Shown: in pieces, positions 1 to 6,389 of the stretch
Layout of the letters: each line of letters begins with the position of its first letter
How positions within the stretch are numbered: the stretch's first letter is position 1
Assembly (NCBI GenBank): GCA_005789375.1
Contig: SXXZ01000201.1
Span: forward strand, 1-12,982
DNA from: Verrucomicrobiales bacterium
GTDB taxonomy: Bacteria; Verrucomicrobiota; Verrucomicrobiae; Limisphaerales; UBA9464
Direction: 5' to 3'
DNA: 12,982 nucleotides
Program-made: the position numbers and the translations under genes
The notes under the pieces: model-generated
Databases searched by the model: none
What the model saw: the letters and a program-made list of their open reading frames with translations, nothing else
Told to the model about the DNA's origin: nothing

Positions 1-1191
1 GGCGGAGTTTAATTCCGCGGGAGCGGTCGGGGTGGGCTTCAAGCTCGCCGTCGAACCACCCGCCGGGAGCGTTTTCGGATCGGTCGGTACCTTCGCTACC
101 GGCGCGGGCGGAGCTGGGGTCTCGACCCGGGCGAAGCCCATCGGGAGGAACAGCGCGCCGGCCACGAGCACCGTCACACAGCCCACCCATCCCAATTGGG
201 CACTACGGGGTAATGGACGTTCCAACAACCGTCGAACTCGCGCCTCAAGCCGGCTGCCGGATTCAAGGACTCCGAGGAAGGCCATGGGCATCCGTGGGGG
301 AATTGCGCAGTAGCGGGCCACGGCGACCAGCGTGGCTGGGTAGTCGTCGGAACCCGGCTCCAGCATCACCGCCTCATCCACCGCGGCCTCGCGCAAGGAC
401 CGGATGAGGGCGTTGGCAAACCACACCAGCGGATTCCACCACCACGCGATCTGAACGCAAACTTGGAGCAAGTTCCAGGCGAGGTCCCACCGCTGCAAAT
501 GGATGAGTTCATGCCGAAGCACCTGCCGGAGCGACTCGGCATCGATCTGCTCGCTGAGCCCCCGGGGCAGCAAGATCACCGGCCGGAGCAGCCCACACAG
601 GGCAGGACCCTGCGGCGTATCGGTGAGGCGCAACTGCGGGAGCTTCAATCGTAGCCCAAGCCCGGCCGCGGTCTCGGCCAGCAATGCCTGCAAGGCCTCC
701 GGAGCCTCGTCCGAACCCCGAACCTGCCGGGCCACCTCCCGGCTCCGCACCAGCACCCAGATTGCCCAGGCACCGCAACCGACGACCCAAACCAATAGAA
801 GCCCTCCGGCCAATTCGAGCTTCGGGTGTGCGGGCGTCGCGGTCTTCAGTCCGACCGGCCCGACAACTCGCGAAACCTCAGAGACCACGGTCACTGAGCC
901 CGCCGCAACCCGGGGCACTCGCACCGCGGGAGTCAACAACCACGGCGCTGCCCAATAGACGATGGCCGTGGGCGACAGCAGGTCGACGGGGAGCAGTAGT
1001 TTAACGACCACCAGCATCCACAACCCATGCCGCAAGGCCGCCCGGGCCCGGTCGCGAATGAGCCAATCTAGCCCGGACAAGATACTCACCAAAACGGCCA
1101 ACTGCACGGACATGCTTACGGCCACCGCGGTGGCAGACGCACCGGCGTCGTTGAACCAGGAAACGAAGGAAGAAGCAGGCCAGGCGTTCAT
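1..1191 (-). CDS. M56-family (BlaR1/MecR1-like) membrane zinc protease, C-terminal end outside the window
   Basis: Only the first 397 residues are visible; the gene continues past the left edge. Hydrophobic segments lie near residues 22-43, 55-75, 127-148 and 333-352. The loop between the third and fourth carries the gluzincin-like motif HELIH (H227, E228, H231), and E268 in the REAAVDEAV stretch fits the third zinc ligand. This is the M56 layout: an integral-membrane protease with a cytoplasmic catalytic loop, which in BlaR1/MecR1 leads to loss of the BlaI/MecI repressor. After the last membrane segment comes a Pro/Ala/Thr-rich stretch, probably periplasmic, whose following domain is not seen. 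An in-frame TAA six codons upstream excludes a longer start. The gene lies 98 bases after a BlaI-like repressor on the same strand, so the two probably form one operon. Family confidence is high; the signal sensed is unknown. Confidence 0.9.
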   Translation of the reverse strand, partial: MNAWPASSFVSWFNDAGASATAVAVSMSVQLAVLVSILSGLDWLIRDRARAALRHGLWMLVVVKLLLPVDLLSPTAIVYWAAPWLLTPAVRVPRVAAGSVTVVSEVSRVVGPVGLKTATPAHPKLELAGGLLLVWVVGCGAWAIWVLVRSREVARQVRGSDEAPEALQALLAETAAGLGLRLKLPQLRLTDTPQGPALCGLLRPVILLPRGLSEQIDAESLRQVLRHELIHLQRWDLAWNLLQVCVQIAWWWNPLVWFANALIRSLREAAVDEAVMLEPGSDDYPATLVAVARYCAIPPRMPMAFLGVLESGSRLEARVRRLLERPLPRSAQLGWVGCVTVLVAGALFLPMGFARVETPAPPAPVAKVPTDPKTLPAGGSTASLKPTPTAPAELNSA

Positions 1192-1289
1192 ACAAGAGAG
1201 AGGAGTTTAAAGAATGGAAAGACCGGCAGGGTTAAGCCGGAGCGGGACCCGAGAACGTCCGCTCGGTGAGCCAAATCCGGTGCCCCGCA

Positions 1290-1721
1290 TCATGGCTTGG
1301 GAGTGGGCGACGGCGTTTTTGAATTCTTCGCCCGGGCGGTTTTGCGGCGGGCCGCGATGAGGTCTTCGAGCTGATCCAGCTGGCCCGAGTCGAGGCGCTC
1401 GGATTCGAGCAGGCACTGCACCATGGGCGTGAGCGCGCCATCGAAGGCGTTCTTCAGAGCATAGCGCAGTTCGCCCAATTGGGCCTGTTGGCGCGACACC
1501 GCCGAGCGGTAAAGGGTCAGGTTGCGGAGTTTCTCGGAGGTGAGCAGACCCTTGGCCGCCATGCGCTCCATCAGCGTGCGGACCGTGGAGACCGACCAGT
1601 CGCGCTGACCAGCCAAGTGCTCCTGAACGGTCGGCGCCGGACACGGCTCGAGACTCCAGACCGCCTTGATGACAGCCCATTCGGACTCCGTGAGTTCCGG
1701 CAGGGAGGCGTTGGTGATCAT
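1290..1721 (-). CDS. BlaI/MecI/CopY-family transcriptional repressor, first copy
   Basis: A 143-residue protein of normal family length. Residues about 6-75 form a winged-helix DNA-binding domain (LTESEWAVIKAVW at the start, then STVRTLMERMAAKGLL as the recognition region). The rest is the helical dimerisation tail. Family members bind as dimers to TACA/TGTA palindromes and are inactivated through proteolysis dependent on an M56 partner, here the downstream gene. In staphylococcal MecI/BlaI the cut is at an Asn-Phe bond in a GNF stretch; the aligned stretch here reads DGAL, so that exact scissile pair is not kept. I chose ATG at 1721; a GTG at 1730 is possible. A consensus TTGACA (1753-1758) and an operator-like palindrome (1734-1753) lie just upstream, which points to autoregulation. 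The tail is basic and Pro/Ser/Thr-rich. Confidence 0.92.
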   Translation of the reverse strand: MITNASLPELTESEWAVIKAVWSLEPCPAPTVQEHLAGQRDWSVSTVRTLMERMAAKGLLTSEKLRNLTLYRSAVSRQQAQLGELRYALKNAFDGALTPMVQCLLESERLDSGQLDQLEDLIAARRKTARAKNSKTPSPTPKP

Positions 1722-1730
1722 GGGAGTCAC

Positions 1731-1758
1731 CGTATCGCTACAAATGTAGCGATGTCAA
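1731..1758 (-). promoter_or_regulatory. Probable promoter of the minus-strand BlaI-like gene
   Basis: On the minus strand a perfect -35 hexamer TTGACA lies at 1753-1758. With a 16-bp spacer, the -10 position falls on GATACG (1731-1736), a weak match. Transcription would then start near 1724, only a few bases before the ATG at 1721, giving a nearly leaderless mRNA. The palindrome at 1734-1753 fills the spacer, where a bound repressor would block RNA polymerase. Confidence 0.55.
1734..1753. promoter_or_regulatory. BlaI/MecI-type operator, perfect 9-2-9 palindrome
   Basis: The sequence is ATCGCTACA-AA-TGTAGCGAT: two perfect 9-bp arms around a 2-bp centre. The inner TACA-NN-TGTA matches the core of known BlaI/MecI operators. 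It lies directly upstream of a BlaI-like gene, between its -35 and -10 positions. The palindrome is directly visible; repressor binding is inferred. Confidence 0.8.
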
Positions 1759-1764
1759 TTGTAT

Positions 1765-1782
1765 TGTCGTTTTTAAACGACA
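1765..1782. promoter_or_regulatory. Second palindrome in the divergent BlaI control region
   Basis: The sequence is TGTCGTTT-TT-AAACGACA: perfect 8-bp arms around a 2-bp centre. It has the same geometry as the operator at 1734-1753 but a different sequence. It lies 11 bp from that operator and upstream of both divergent repressor genes. It is a likely protein-binding site; which regulator binds it cannot be told from sequence. Confidence 0.5.
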
Positions 1783-1856
1783 CGATGGATTCTAAGGCTC
1801 CAGGTAAGTTCCACAAACGGCTGAAAACCACCGGAGGCGATCAAGATATACACCGT

Positions 1857-1899
1857 TCTACGAAGGTCTTCGTTGACTCTACGAAGAATCTCGTACAAC
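1857..1899 (+). promoter_or_regulatory. Probable promoter and operator of the plus-strand BlaI-like gene
   Basis: A direct repeat TCTACGAAG occurs at 1857-1865 and 1878-1886, exactly 21 bp apart (two helical turns). The first copy is one arm of a 9-2-9 inverted repeat (1857-1876, centre GT, one mismatched pair). The second belongs to a weaker inverted repeat TACGA-N6-TCGTA at 1880-1895. A -35-like TTGACT (1873-1878) and a -10-like TACAAC (1894-1899), with a short 15-bp spacer, frame the second site. The ATG follows nine bases after the -10-like box, so the mRNA may be nearly leaderless. Confidence 0.45.
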
Positions 1900-1908
1900 T
1901 TCTCTCCA

Positions 1909-2289
1909 ATGACTCAACAACACCGACGCCCCACTGAGGCGGAGTTGTCCATCCTGCGGGTCCTCTGGTCCAAAGGACCTTCCACCGTCCGGCAGGTGGT
2001 TGAGCGTTCCGAGCCTGGGACCGGTTACACCACCATCCTCAAGCTGCTGCAGATCATGACCGAGAAGGGCTTGGTCACACGGGACGACTCGCAGCAAAGC
2101 CACGTGTTCACCCCGTCGCAGCCCGAGGAAAAGACACAACGGCAACTGGTGGACGACTTGCTCGATCGTGCCTTCGGCGGGTCCGTCCAGAAGCTGGTGC
2201 TGCAGGCCCTGTCCGGCCGCAAGCCCTCCCGTGAAGAACTCACCGAACTGCGGAAACTCCTCAACACCCTCGACACCCGACGCCCATGA
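1909..2289 (+). CDS. BlaI/MecI/CopY-family transcriptional repressor, second copy
   Basis: A 126-residue protein with a textbook BlaI N terminus: PTEAELSILRVLWSKGPSTV, then the recognition region GYTTILKLLQIMTEKGL and the wing ending SHVFTP, followed by a helical dimerisation tail. Starting at the ATG at 1909 puts this motif near residue 8, as usual; an upstream in-frame TTG at 1873 would add 12 atypical residues inside the promoter. It is much closer to the family consensus than the divergent copy at 1290-1721, so the two are paralogues rather than a recent duplication. Its stop overlaps the start of the M56 gene by 4 nt (ATGA), which implies translational coupling and a repressor-protease pair. 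It probably represses its own operon through the repeats at 1857-1895. No Shine-Dalgarno site is visible. Confidence 0.95.
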   Translation: MTQQHRRPTEAELSILRVLWSKGPSTVRQVVERSEPGTGYTTILKLLQIMTEKGLVTRDDSQQSHVFTPSQPEEKTQRQLVDDLLDRAFGGSVQKLVLQALSGRKPSREELTELRKLLNTLDTRRP

Positions 2290-3899
2290 ACCCCTTCCCT
2301 CCTGACCTGTCGGCCCCCTGGATGATCCCCGCGGCCCAGGCCCTGCTGCATTTCCTCTGGCAAGGGGCCTTGCTGGCCGCCGGCCTCGCCGTGACCCAGC
2401 GCCGGCTCCGCAACGCCTCTGCCTCCGATCGCCACGCCCTGGCCTGCACCACCCTGGCCCTGATGGCGATCGCGCCACTAGTGACGTTCTGGGTGCTGGG
2501 CTCCACTGGTCCCTCCATCGAGTCATCCGCAGCAGTGGTGGCACCGGCACAGTCCGCGACCGTGTCTGTCTTGGCCACCAGTTCTGCCGAGACCATCGCT
2601 CCGGGCTCCGCGACCCTTCCCGCGTCGCTCGTGCCGTGGATGCCTTGGATCACCGCCCTCTGGATGATAGGCGTGGCAGTTTCGGCGCTGCGCCTACTGG
2701 GCGGCGCGTGGCGGCTGCATCGATGGGCCACCCGTGAGACTTCGCCCGCACCCTCAGAGTGGCAGGAGTGCTGCGACTTCCTAGGTCGGCGACTGGGCCT
2801 CCGAAGCCCGGTACCCCTGCGGGAGTCACCCCGCGTCCACGGACCGCTCATCGTCGGGTGGTTCCGGCCGATGCTCGTACTGCCGCTCGGGATGCTCCAG
2901 AGCCTGCCGGGCCTGCAAATCGAGGCGCTCTTGCTGCATGAATTGGCCCACGTACACGGGCGGGATCCGCTCATCCACCTGCTGCAGCGCGCGATCGAAA
3001 CCCTGCTCTTCTATCATCCGGCCGTGTGGTGGGTCTCGGAACAAATCCGCCGCGAGCGCGAGCATCGCTGCGACGACCGGGTCCTCGAGGCCCAAGGCGA
3101 AGGCCACTCCCTAGCCGAAGCCCTGGTGACGTTGGCCGAGCGAATGCACTCCGCCGAGCCCCTCGCCCTGGCCGCCACCGACGGCTCCGTGGCCTCCCGT
3201 GTCCGACGTCTGCTGCAAGGCCGGCCAGCCGGATCCACGGGGACCACCGCCTCCCGCAAAGGCTGGGTTCGGAGGACCCTTGTTCTGGTGGTGGTTGGCC
3301 TCGGAATCGCCCTGGTTTCCATCGTCCTCGGCCCCCGCCTTTACGTCGCGACAGCCCGCCTGAGACTGGAATCCAAGGATGACTACGCCCTGATGACGGC
3401 CATGCAGGCGATCCAATCTCCGGCAAACCTGACCTCCGTATCGGAGATCCACGAATTGCCGAAGCGATGGTCGTTGGACCCGGCTGCCTGCGTCGATCGT
3501 CTCACGGACCGGATCCGGGTTTCGGAATTCCGCAAAACCGGAATCCTGGAGATCCAAGTGGCGAGCGAAGATCCGAAACTGGCCGCCGCCCTGGCCGACA
3601 CGCTGGCCGCATTCGCGGTCGACAGGGACAGGAGGGAACAGCCTGCAAACGCTATAGGGAGGCTCAATTCAACCCTGAGAATCGCCAACGACTTGGCCGA
3701 AGCTAAAAAGAGGCTCTCCCACTCGACCACCAATGACGTCGACGGTGTCCTGGCCACCAGCCAGATCAAAGTCTATGAAGCCATGCTGGAAGGCGCCATT
3801 CGGGCCGATGCGGAGACCACTCTCTCCTCCCAAGCCGCAGTGCAGATCATCGACCCGGCCGTGCCGCCCATCCGCCGCAGCCTCTGGAGCGGGAATTGA
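2286..3899 (+). CDS. M56-family (BlaR1-like) protease fused to a Wzz/GumC-like periplasmic domain
   Basis: A 537-residue protein. Membrane segments lie near residues 14-36, 52-71, 118-140 and 331-350. The catalytic loop has HELAH (H218, E219, H222) and RREREHRCDD (E259, D263), so the zinc site appears intact. From the last membrane helix on it stops resembling BlaR1: no penicillin-binding sensor domain (no SxxK/SxN/KTG series in order) is seen. Residues about 331-528 instead read like a chain-length-determinant (Wzz/GumC) module: helix, then RLYVATARLRLE, then RIRVSEFRKTGILEIQVASE, then DPKLAAALADTLAAF, and finally IIDPAVPP just before the stop. In Wzz proteins that final motif precedes a second membrane helix, which is missing here. 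The likely role is a signalling protease that acts on the BlaI-like repressor encoded just upstream. The Wzz-like assignment is by eye from motif order. Confidence 0.88.
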   Translation: MNPFPPDLSAPWMIPAAQALLHFLWQGALLAAGLAVTQRRLRNASASDRHALACTTLALMAIAPLVTFWVLGSTGPSIESSAAVVAPAQSATVSVLATSSAETIAPGSATLPASLVPWMPWITALWMIGVAVSALRLLGGAWRLHRWATRETSPAPSEWQECCDFLGRRLGLRSPVPLRESPRVHGPLIVGWFRPMLVLPLGMLQSLPGLQIEALLLHELAHVHGRDPLIHLLQRAIETLLFYHPAVWWVSEQIRREREHRCDDRVLEAQGEGHSLAEALVTLAERMHSAEPLALAATDGSVASRVRRLLQGRPAGSTGTTASRKGWVRRTLVLVVVGLGIALVSIVLGPRLYVATARLRLESKDDYALMTAMQAIQSPANLTSVSEIHELPKRWSLDPAACVDRLTDRIRVSEFRKTGILEIQVASEDPKLAAALADTLAAFAVDRDRREQPANAIGRLNSTLRIANDLAEAKKRLSHSTTNDVDGVLATSQIKVYEAMLEGAIRADAETTLSSQAAVQIIDPAVPPIRRSLWSGN

Positions 3900-3993
3900 T
3901 GCGCTGCATAGAGTCGGTATTCCGGTCACCCGTACGCTTCGATCGCAACGAATTCCCAACGCGACTTCAACATCGAGGCTCCAAAGTTCCCGG

Positions 3994-4671
3994 TCAGTCG
4001 GCCAAGGACCGCCGGTAGTCCGGGGGCGGATCACCATACCCGGCGCGACGTCGGGCCAAGGCCGGGGCCACGATGTCCTGTCCGACATCCAAGGGGGCTT
4101 GCCAGAGTTCACGCCACAGACGCACCGCATTGCCGGGATACAAGTTGGGGGATTCGTCGTCGAACGCCGGCCGGAACAAATCCACGGCGTTCCGCAATTC
4201 CTGCAGCAGTTCTTCTCGGGTGGGGTGCCCGGTCAAGTCGATGACTCGCCGAAAGGCCAAAAGGTCCTTGGCATCGAGGCGAGCTAATTTGGCGATCAGG
4301 ATGTCGAGAGGGTGGGGGATAGTAACCGTGACCTGGCCCAAAGACACAACCTTCGCCCGCTCGGCCATCAACGGAGTGCTGCGAAAGCTGAGACGATAGC
4401 CGGGTTCCAGGTACAGGTCGGCCTGCCCTTTGCCGAGACCGAGGCGTCGAATCCGCTCGTAATGGTCATCGTCATCGTCGGAAAAAAAATCCACGTCTGC
4501 ACTGGTCCATGTGCGGTTCAGCGTGAGTTGGAGCGGTGCGGAGCCAAACAGAATAAAGTGGAACCTCCGGTCGGTCGGCAGTCCGTCGAAAAAGGCACGA
4601 AGCAACCGCCCGGCCGGCGTGCTCCAATCCACGTCACCGCGCCACCAGTCCCAGGTTTTTGTCGAACTCAT
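3994..4671 (-). CDS. Nucleotidyltransferase-fold protein (AbiEii/DUF6036-like), possible toxin
   Basis: A 225-residue protein. Near the N terminus it shows the minimal nucleotidyltransferase signature: FILFGSAPLQL (G43, S44), then TSADVDFF (D59, D61), the G-S and D-x-D pattern that holds metal and nucleotide. The middle PHPLDILIAKLARLDAKDLLAFRRVI resembles the 'LD-K-...-KD-.D' helix of DUF6036/AbiEii-type proteins. No other domain is seen. Start: ATG 4671 has GGAG nine bases upstream; a TTG at 4686 is less likely. It overlaps the preceding small gene by 38 nt, so translation is probably coupled. It converges with the M56-Wzz gene. AbiEii-type proteins are toxins of type IV toxin-antitoxin or phage-exclusion pairs, but related families also act in tRNA or antibiotic modification. 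The fold is fairly sure; the toxin role is a guess from context. Confidence 0.7.
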   Translation of the reverse strand: MSSTKTWDWWRGDVDWSTPAGRLLRAFFDGLPTDRRFHFILFGSAPLQLTLNRTWTSADVDFFSDDDDDHYERIRRLGLGKGQADLYLEPGYRLSFRSTPLMAERAKVVSLGQVTVTIPHPLDILIAKLARLDAKDLLAFRRVIDLTGHPTREELLQELRNAVDLFRPAFDDESPNLYPGNAVRLWRELWQAPLDVGQDIVAPALARRRAGYGDPPPDYRRSLAD

Positions 4672-4795
4672 GTTTGCGGTCTCCAATGCGGCGTCCCTGA
4701 TATCGAATGGAATAAATCCCCTGTTGGATCAAGCGGTTGGTGACTTCCGGATCTTGGGCGAGCAGTCGACCAATGCGCTGGTCACGGGCCGTCAT
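4634..4795 (-). CDS. Small unknown protein (53 residues) coupled to the nucleotidyltransferase gene
   Basis: No family is recognised. The protein is basic and reads MTARDQRIGRLLAQDPEVTN at its start. The ATG at 4795 is preceded by a full AAGGAGG (4804-4810) at 8-nt spacing, the best Shine-Dalgarno site in the window, and this decides the start. The same frame stays open upstream to about 4966, so an 83- or 110-residue form cannot be excluded, but no ribosome-binding site supports those starts. It ends inside the nucleotidyltransferase gene with a 38-nt overlap, the usual layout for a small first gene of a toxin-antitoxin operon. An antitoxin role is inferred from position only. Confidence 0.5.
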   Translation of the reverse strand: MTARDQRIGRLLAQDPEVTNRLIQQGIYSIRYQGRRIGDRKHEFDKNLGLVAR

Positions 4796-4803
4796 GCGGC
4801 CGG

Positions 4804-4810
4804 CCTCCTT
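4804..4810 (-). promoter_or_regulatory. Strong Shine-Dalgarno site deciding the start of the 53-residue gene
   Basis: Minus-strand AAGGAGG lies eight bases before the ATG at 4795. Most other genes in the window lack any such site. Confidence 0.6.
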
Positions 4811-4997
4811 GCGGAACAGAATGCGCGCCGCGAGGCGGGATTTCCGCCACGGCCGATCCGTATCGTCGCCCGGGATTCGCATAGGTGAGTCATTGTGCCC
4901 GGCATCGCTGATGATTTCAACCCGGCGCACAAAATCAGCGGCCAAGATTCCCGGCTCCCGACCCATCCATCATGCCAGGCGGGACTTCAGGTGATTT

Positions 4998-5028
4998 GAG
5001 TTTTCTAAACTCCGAGTTTCAAAAACTC
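4998..5028. promoter_or_regulatory. Two tandem 15-bp palindromes between the nucleotidyltransferase unit and rlmN
   Basis: The repeats are GAGTTT-TCT-AAACTC at 4998-5012 and GAGTTT-CAA-AAACTC at 5014-5028, with identical 6-bp arms and a 16-bp period. The 31-bp block is also an inverted repeat overall, so it could fold as one long hairpin. It is A/T-rich against GC-rich flanks and lies in the 279-bp divergent space (4796-5074), where I see no other feature. A tandem operator for a dimeric repressor is the simplest reading; a structured RNA is the alternative. Confidence 0.5.
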
Positions 5029-5074
5029 ATTTCCACAACCGCGCCGCACTGATCGTCCGGAGCCATCGATTTCC

Positions 5075-6316
5075 ATGACAGGGTCATCCCCTGCCCAGCC
5101 TTCCGCCGCGCACGCCATTGGCCTAGGCTCGGGGCCGATGTCCGAGGCTGAGGCCCCATTTAATACTGAGATCCAACGGTCCGTTACCCCGGCAGAGGTT
5201 CTGGGACTGACCCGCACGGAGTGGAAGTCCACCGCCAAGGCCTGGGGGTTCGCCGAGGTGCACGCCAGCACTCTCTGGTACCAGCTCTATCAGGCTGGCC
5301 TGCGCGAGTTCCAGACTTCGGATCGACTGCCACCGCGCTTCGTGGAGCGAGTACTGCGCGACCATCGACTTCACTTTCCTTCGGTGATCCGGGAAACCCG
5401 CTCCTCCGACGAATTCACGCGCAAATACCTGCTCGGGCTGCCCGATGGTGAAGTCATCGAGACGGTGCTCATGCGCTACAGCGGCCGGACCACCGCCTGC
5501 GTGAGCTCGCAAGTCGGCTGCGCCATGGGCTGCGTGTTCTGCGCCACCGGGCAGCGCGGCTACACGCGACACCTCACAGCCGGGGAGATCATTGGCCAGG
5601 TGCTGCACGTAGACCAGGTGTTGCGCGAAACAGCTCCCCGACGCGACCCATCCAACCAAACTAACCCACTCGATACGCCTGCCCCAGCCCTAGCCAACCC
5701 GAGTCACGCCTCGGTGTTCCACCGGCACGAGCGGCTGCGCAACGTCGTGTTCATGGGCATGGGCGAACCACTGCACAACTACGACGCCGTGATGCAGGCC
5801 ATCGCCATCTTGCGAGACTCGGCCGGGCTGTCGCTGGGCGCCGACAAGATCACCGTGTCCACCGTGGGCGTGGTGCCGGGGATCCGTCGATTGACGGCCG
5901 AACGCCAACCGGTGCGTCTGGCCGTCTCGCTGCACGGGGCCACTCAAGCCGAGCGCGCGGCCCTCATCCCGGTGGCCCGCAAGTGGCCGCTCGACGAACT
6001 CATCGACGCCTGTCGCGAGCACACCACCACGCTGGGTTGCCGGATCTTCTTCGAGTGGACGCTCATCGAAGGCCGCAACGACGGCCCCGATCACGCCCAT
6101 GCCCTCGGGCAATTGCTTCAGAACATCCCGTCGCAAGTGAACCTCATCCCGCTCAACCCCACCGAGGGCTACGCGGGTCAACCCACGGGCGGGGCTGCCG
6201 CGCGGGCCTTCCAGGATATCCTGCTCACCTACGGACTACCCAGCACGGTGCGCCAGCGGCGAGGCATCGACATCGCCGCCGGCTGCGGCCAATTGGCGGC
6301 TTTGTCGACCGCCTAA
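5075..6316 (+). CDS. rlmN: 23S rRNA (adenine-2503-C2)-methyltransferase RlmN, radical SAM enzyme
   Basis: RlmN transfers a methyl group to C2 of A2503 in 23S rRNA (and A37 of some tRNAs) by radical SAM chemistry. The 4Fe-4S motif CAMGCVFC gives C149, C153 and C156. The two mechanistic cysteines are present: C142 (in ACVSSQ, matching E. coli C118) and C404 (in AAGCGQL, matching C355). GMGEP at 228-232 is the SAM-binding motif, and RRGIDIAAGCGQLA is the family ending. Length is 413 residues against about 350-385 usually: residues 186-220 form a Pro/Asn-rich insertion before the GMGEP strand, and the N terminus may be overcalled. ATG at 5138 (residue 22) is an alternative start; neither has a good ribosome-binding site. 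It is transcribed alone, ahead of the antitoxin-toxin pair. Confidence 0.97.
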   Translation: MTGSSPAQPSAAHAIGLGSGPMSEAEAPFNTEIQRSVTPAEVLGLTRTEWKSTAKAWGFAEVHASTLWYQLYQAGLREFQTSDRLPPRFVERVLRDHRLHFPSVIRETRSSDEFTRKYLLGLPDGEVIETVLMRYSGRTTACVSSQVGCAMGCVFCATGQRGYTRHLTAGEIIGQVLHVDQVLRETAPRRDPSNQTNPLDTPAPALANPSHASVFHRHERLRNVVFMGMGEPLHNYDAVMQAIAILRDSAGLSLGADKITVSTVGVVPGIRRLTAERQPVRLAVSLHGATQAERAALIPVARKWPLDELIDACREHTTTLGCRIFFEWTLIEGRNDGPDHAHALGQLLQNIPSQVNLIPLNPTEGYAGQPTGGAAARAFQDILLTYGLPSTVRQRRGIDIAAGCGQLAALSTA

Positions 6317-6355
6317 CCACCGCCCTGTTGAGGTTCATTGGATACCTCCAGCCGC

Positions 6356-6385
6356 TTGAAAACCATTTTGCATTCATTATGGTTT
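6356..6385 (+). promoter_or_regulatory. Probable promoter and operator of the antitoxin-toxin pair
   Basis: An inverted repeat AAACCAT (6360-6366) / ATGGTTT (6379-6385) has a 12-bp spacer. It overlaps a promoter-like pair, TTGAAA (6356-6361) and TATGGT (6378-6383), 16 bp apart. The expected start of transcription is at or next to the ATG at 6390, which suggests a leaderless mRNA. FitA-type antitoxins bind such inverted repeats in their own promoters. Confidence 0.5.
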
Positions 6386-6389
6386 CCGC

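Noticed and set aside
189..198. Palindrome CCCAATTGGG, also seen near 1472-1483
   Set aside because: Both copies fall inside coding sequence where they encode Ala-Gln-Leu-Gly, so codon use explains them.
2286..3899. Beta-lactam sensor domain on the second M56 protein
   Set aside because: The C-terminal part lacks the ordered SxxK, SxN and KTG motifs of penicillin-binding sensor domains.
3900..3993. Frameshifted continuation of the M56-Wzz gene carrying the missing last membrane helix
   Set aside because: None of the plus-strand frames after the stop encodes a hydrophobic stretch, and the next gene begins to overlap from the other side within about 95 bases.
4796..4966. Longer N terminus (83 or 110 residues) for the small gene before the nucleotidyltransferase
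   Set aside because: The frame is open, but neither upstream start has a ribosome-binding site, while the internal ATG at 4795 has a perfect one. Not fully excluded.
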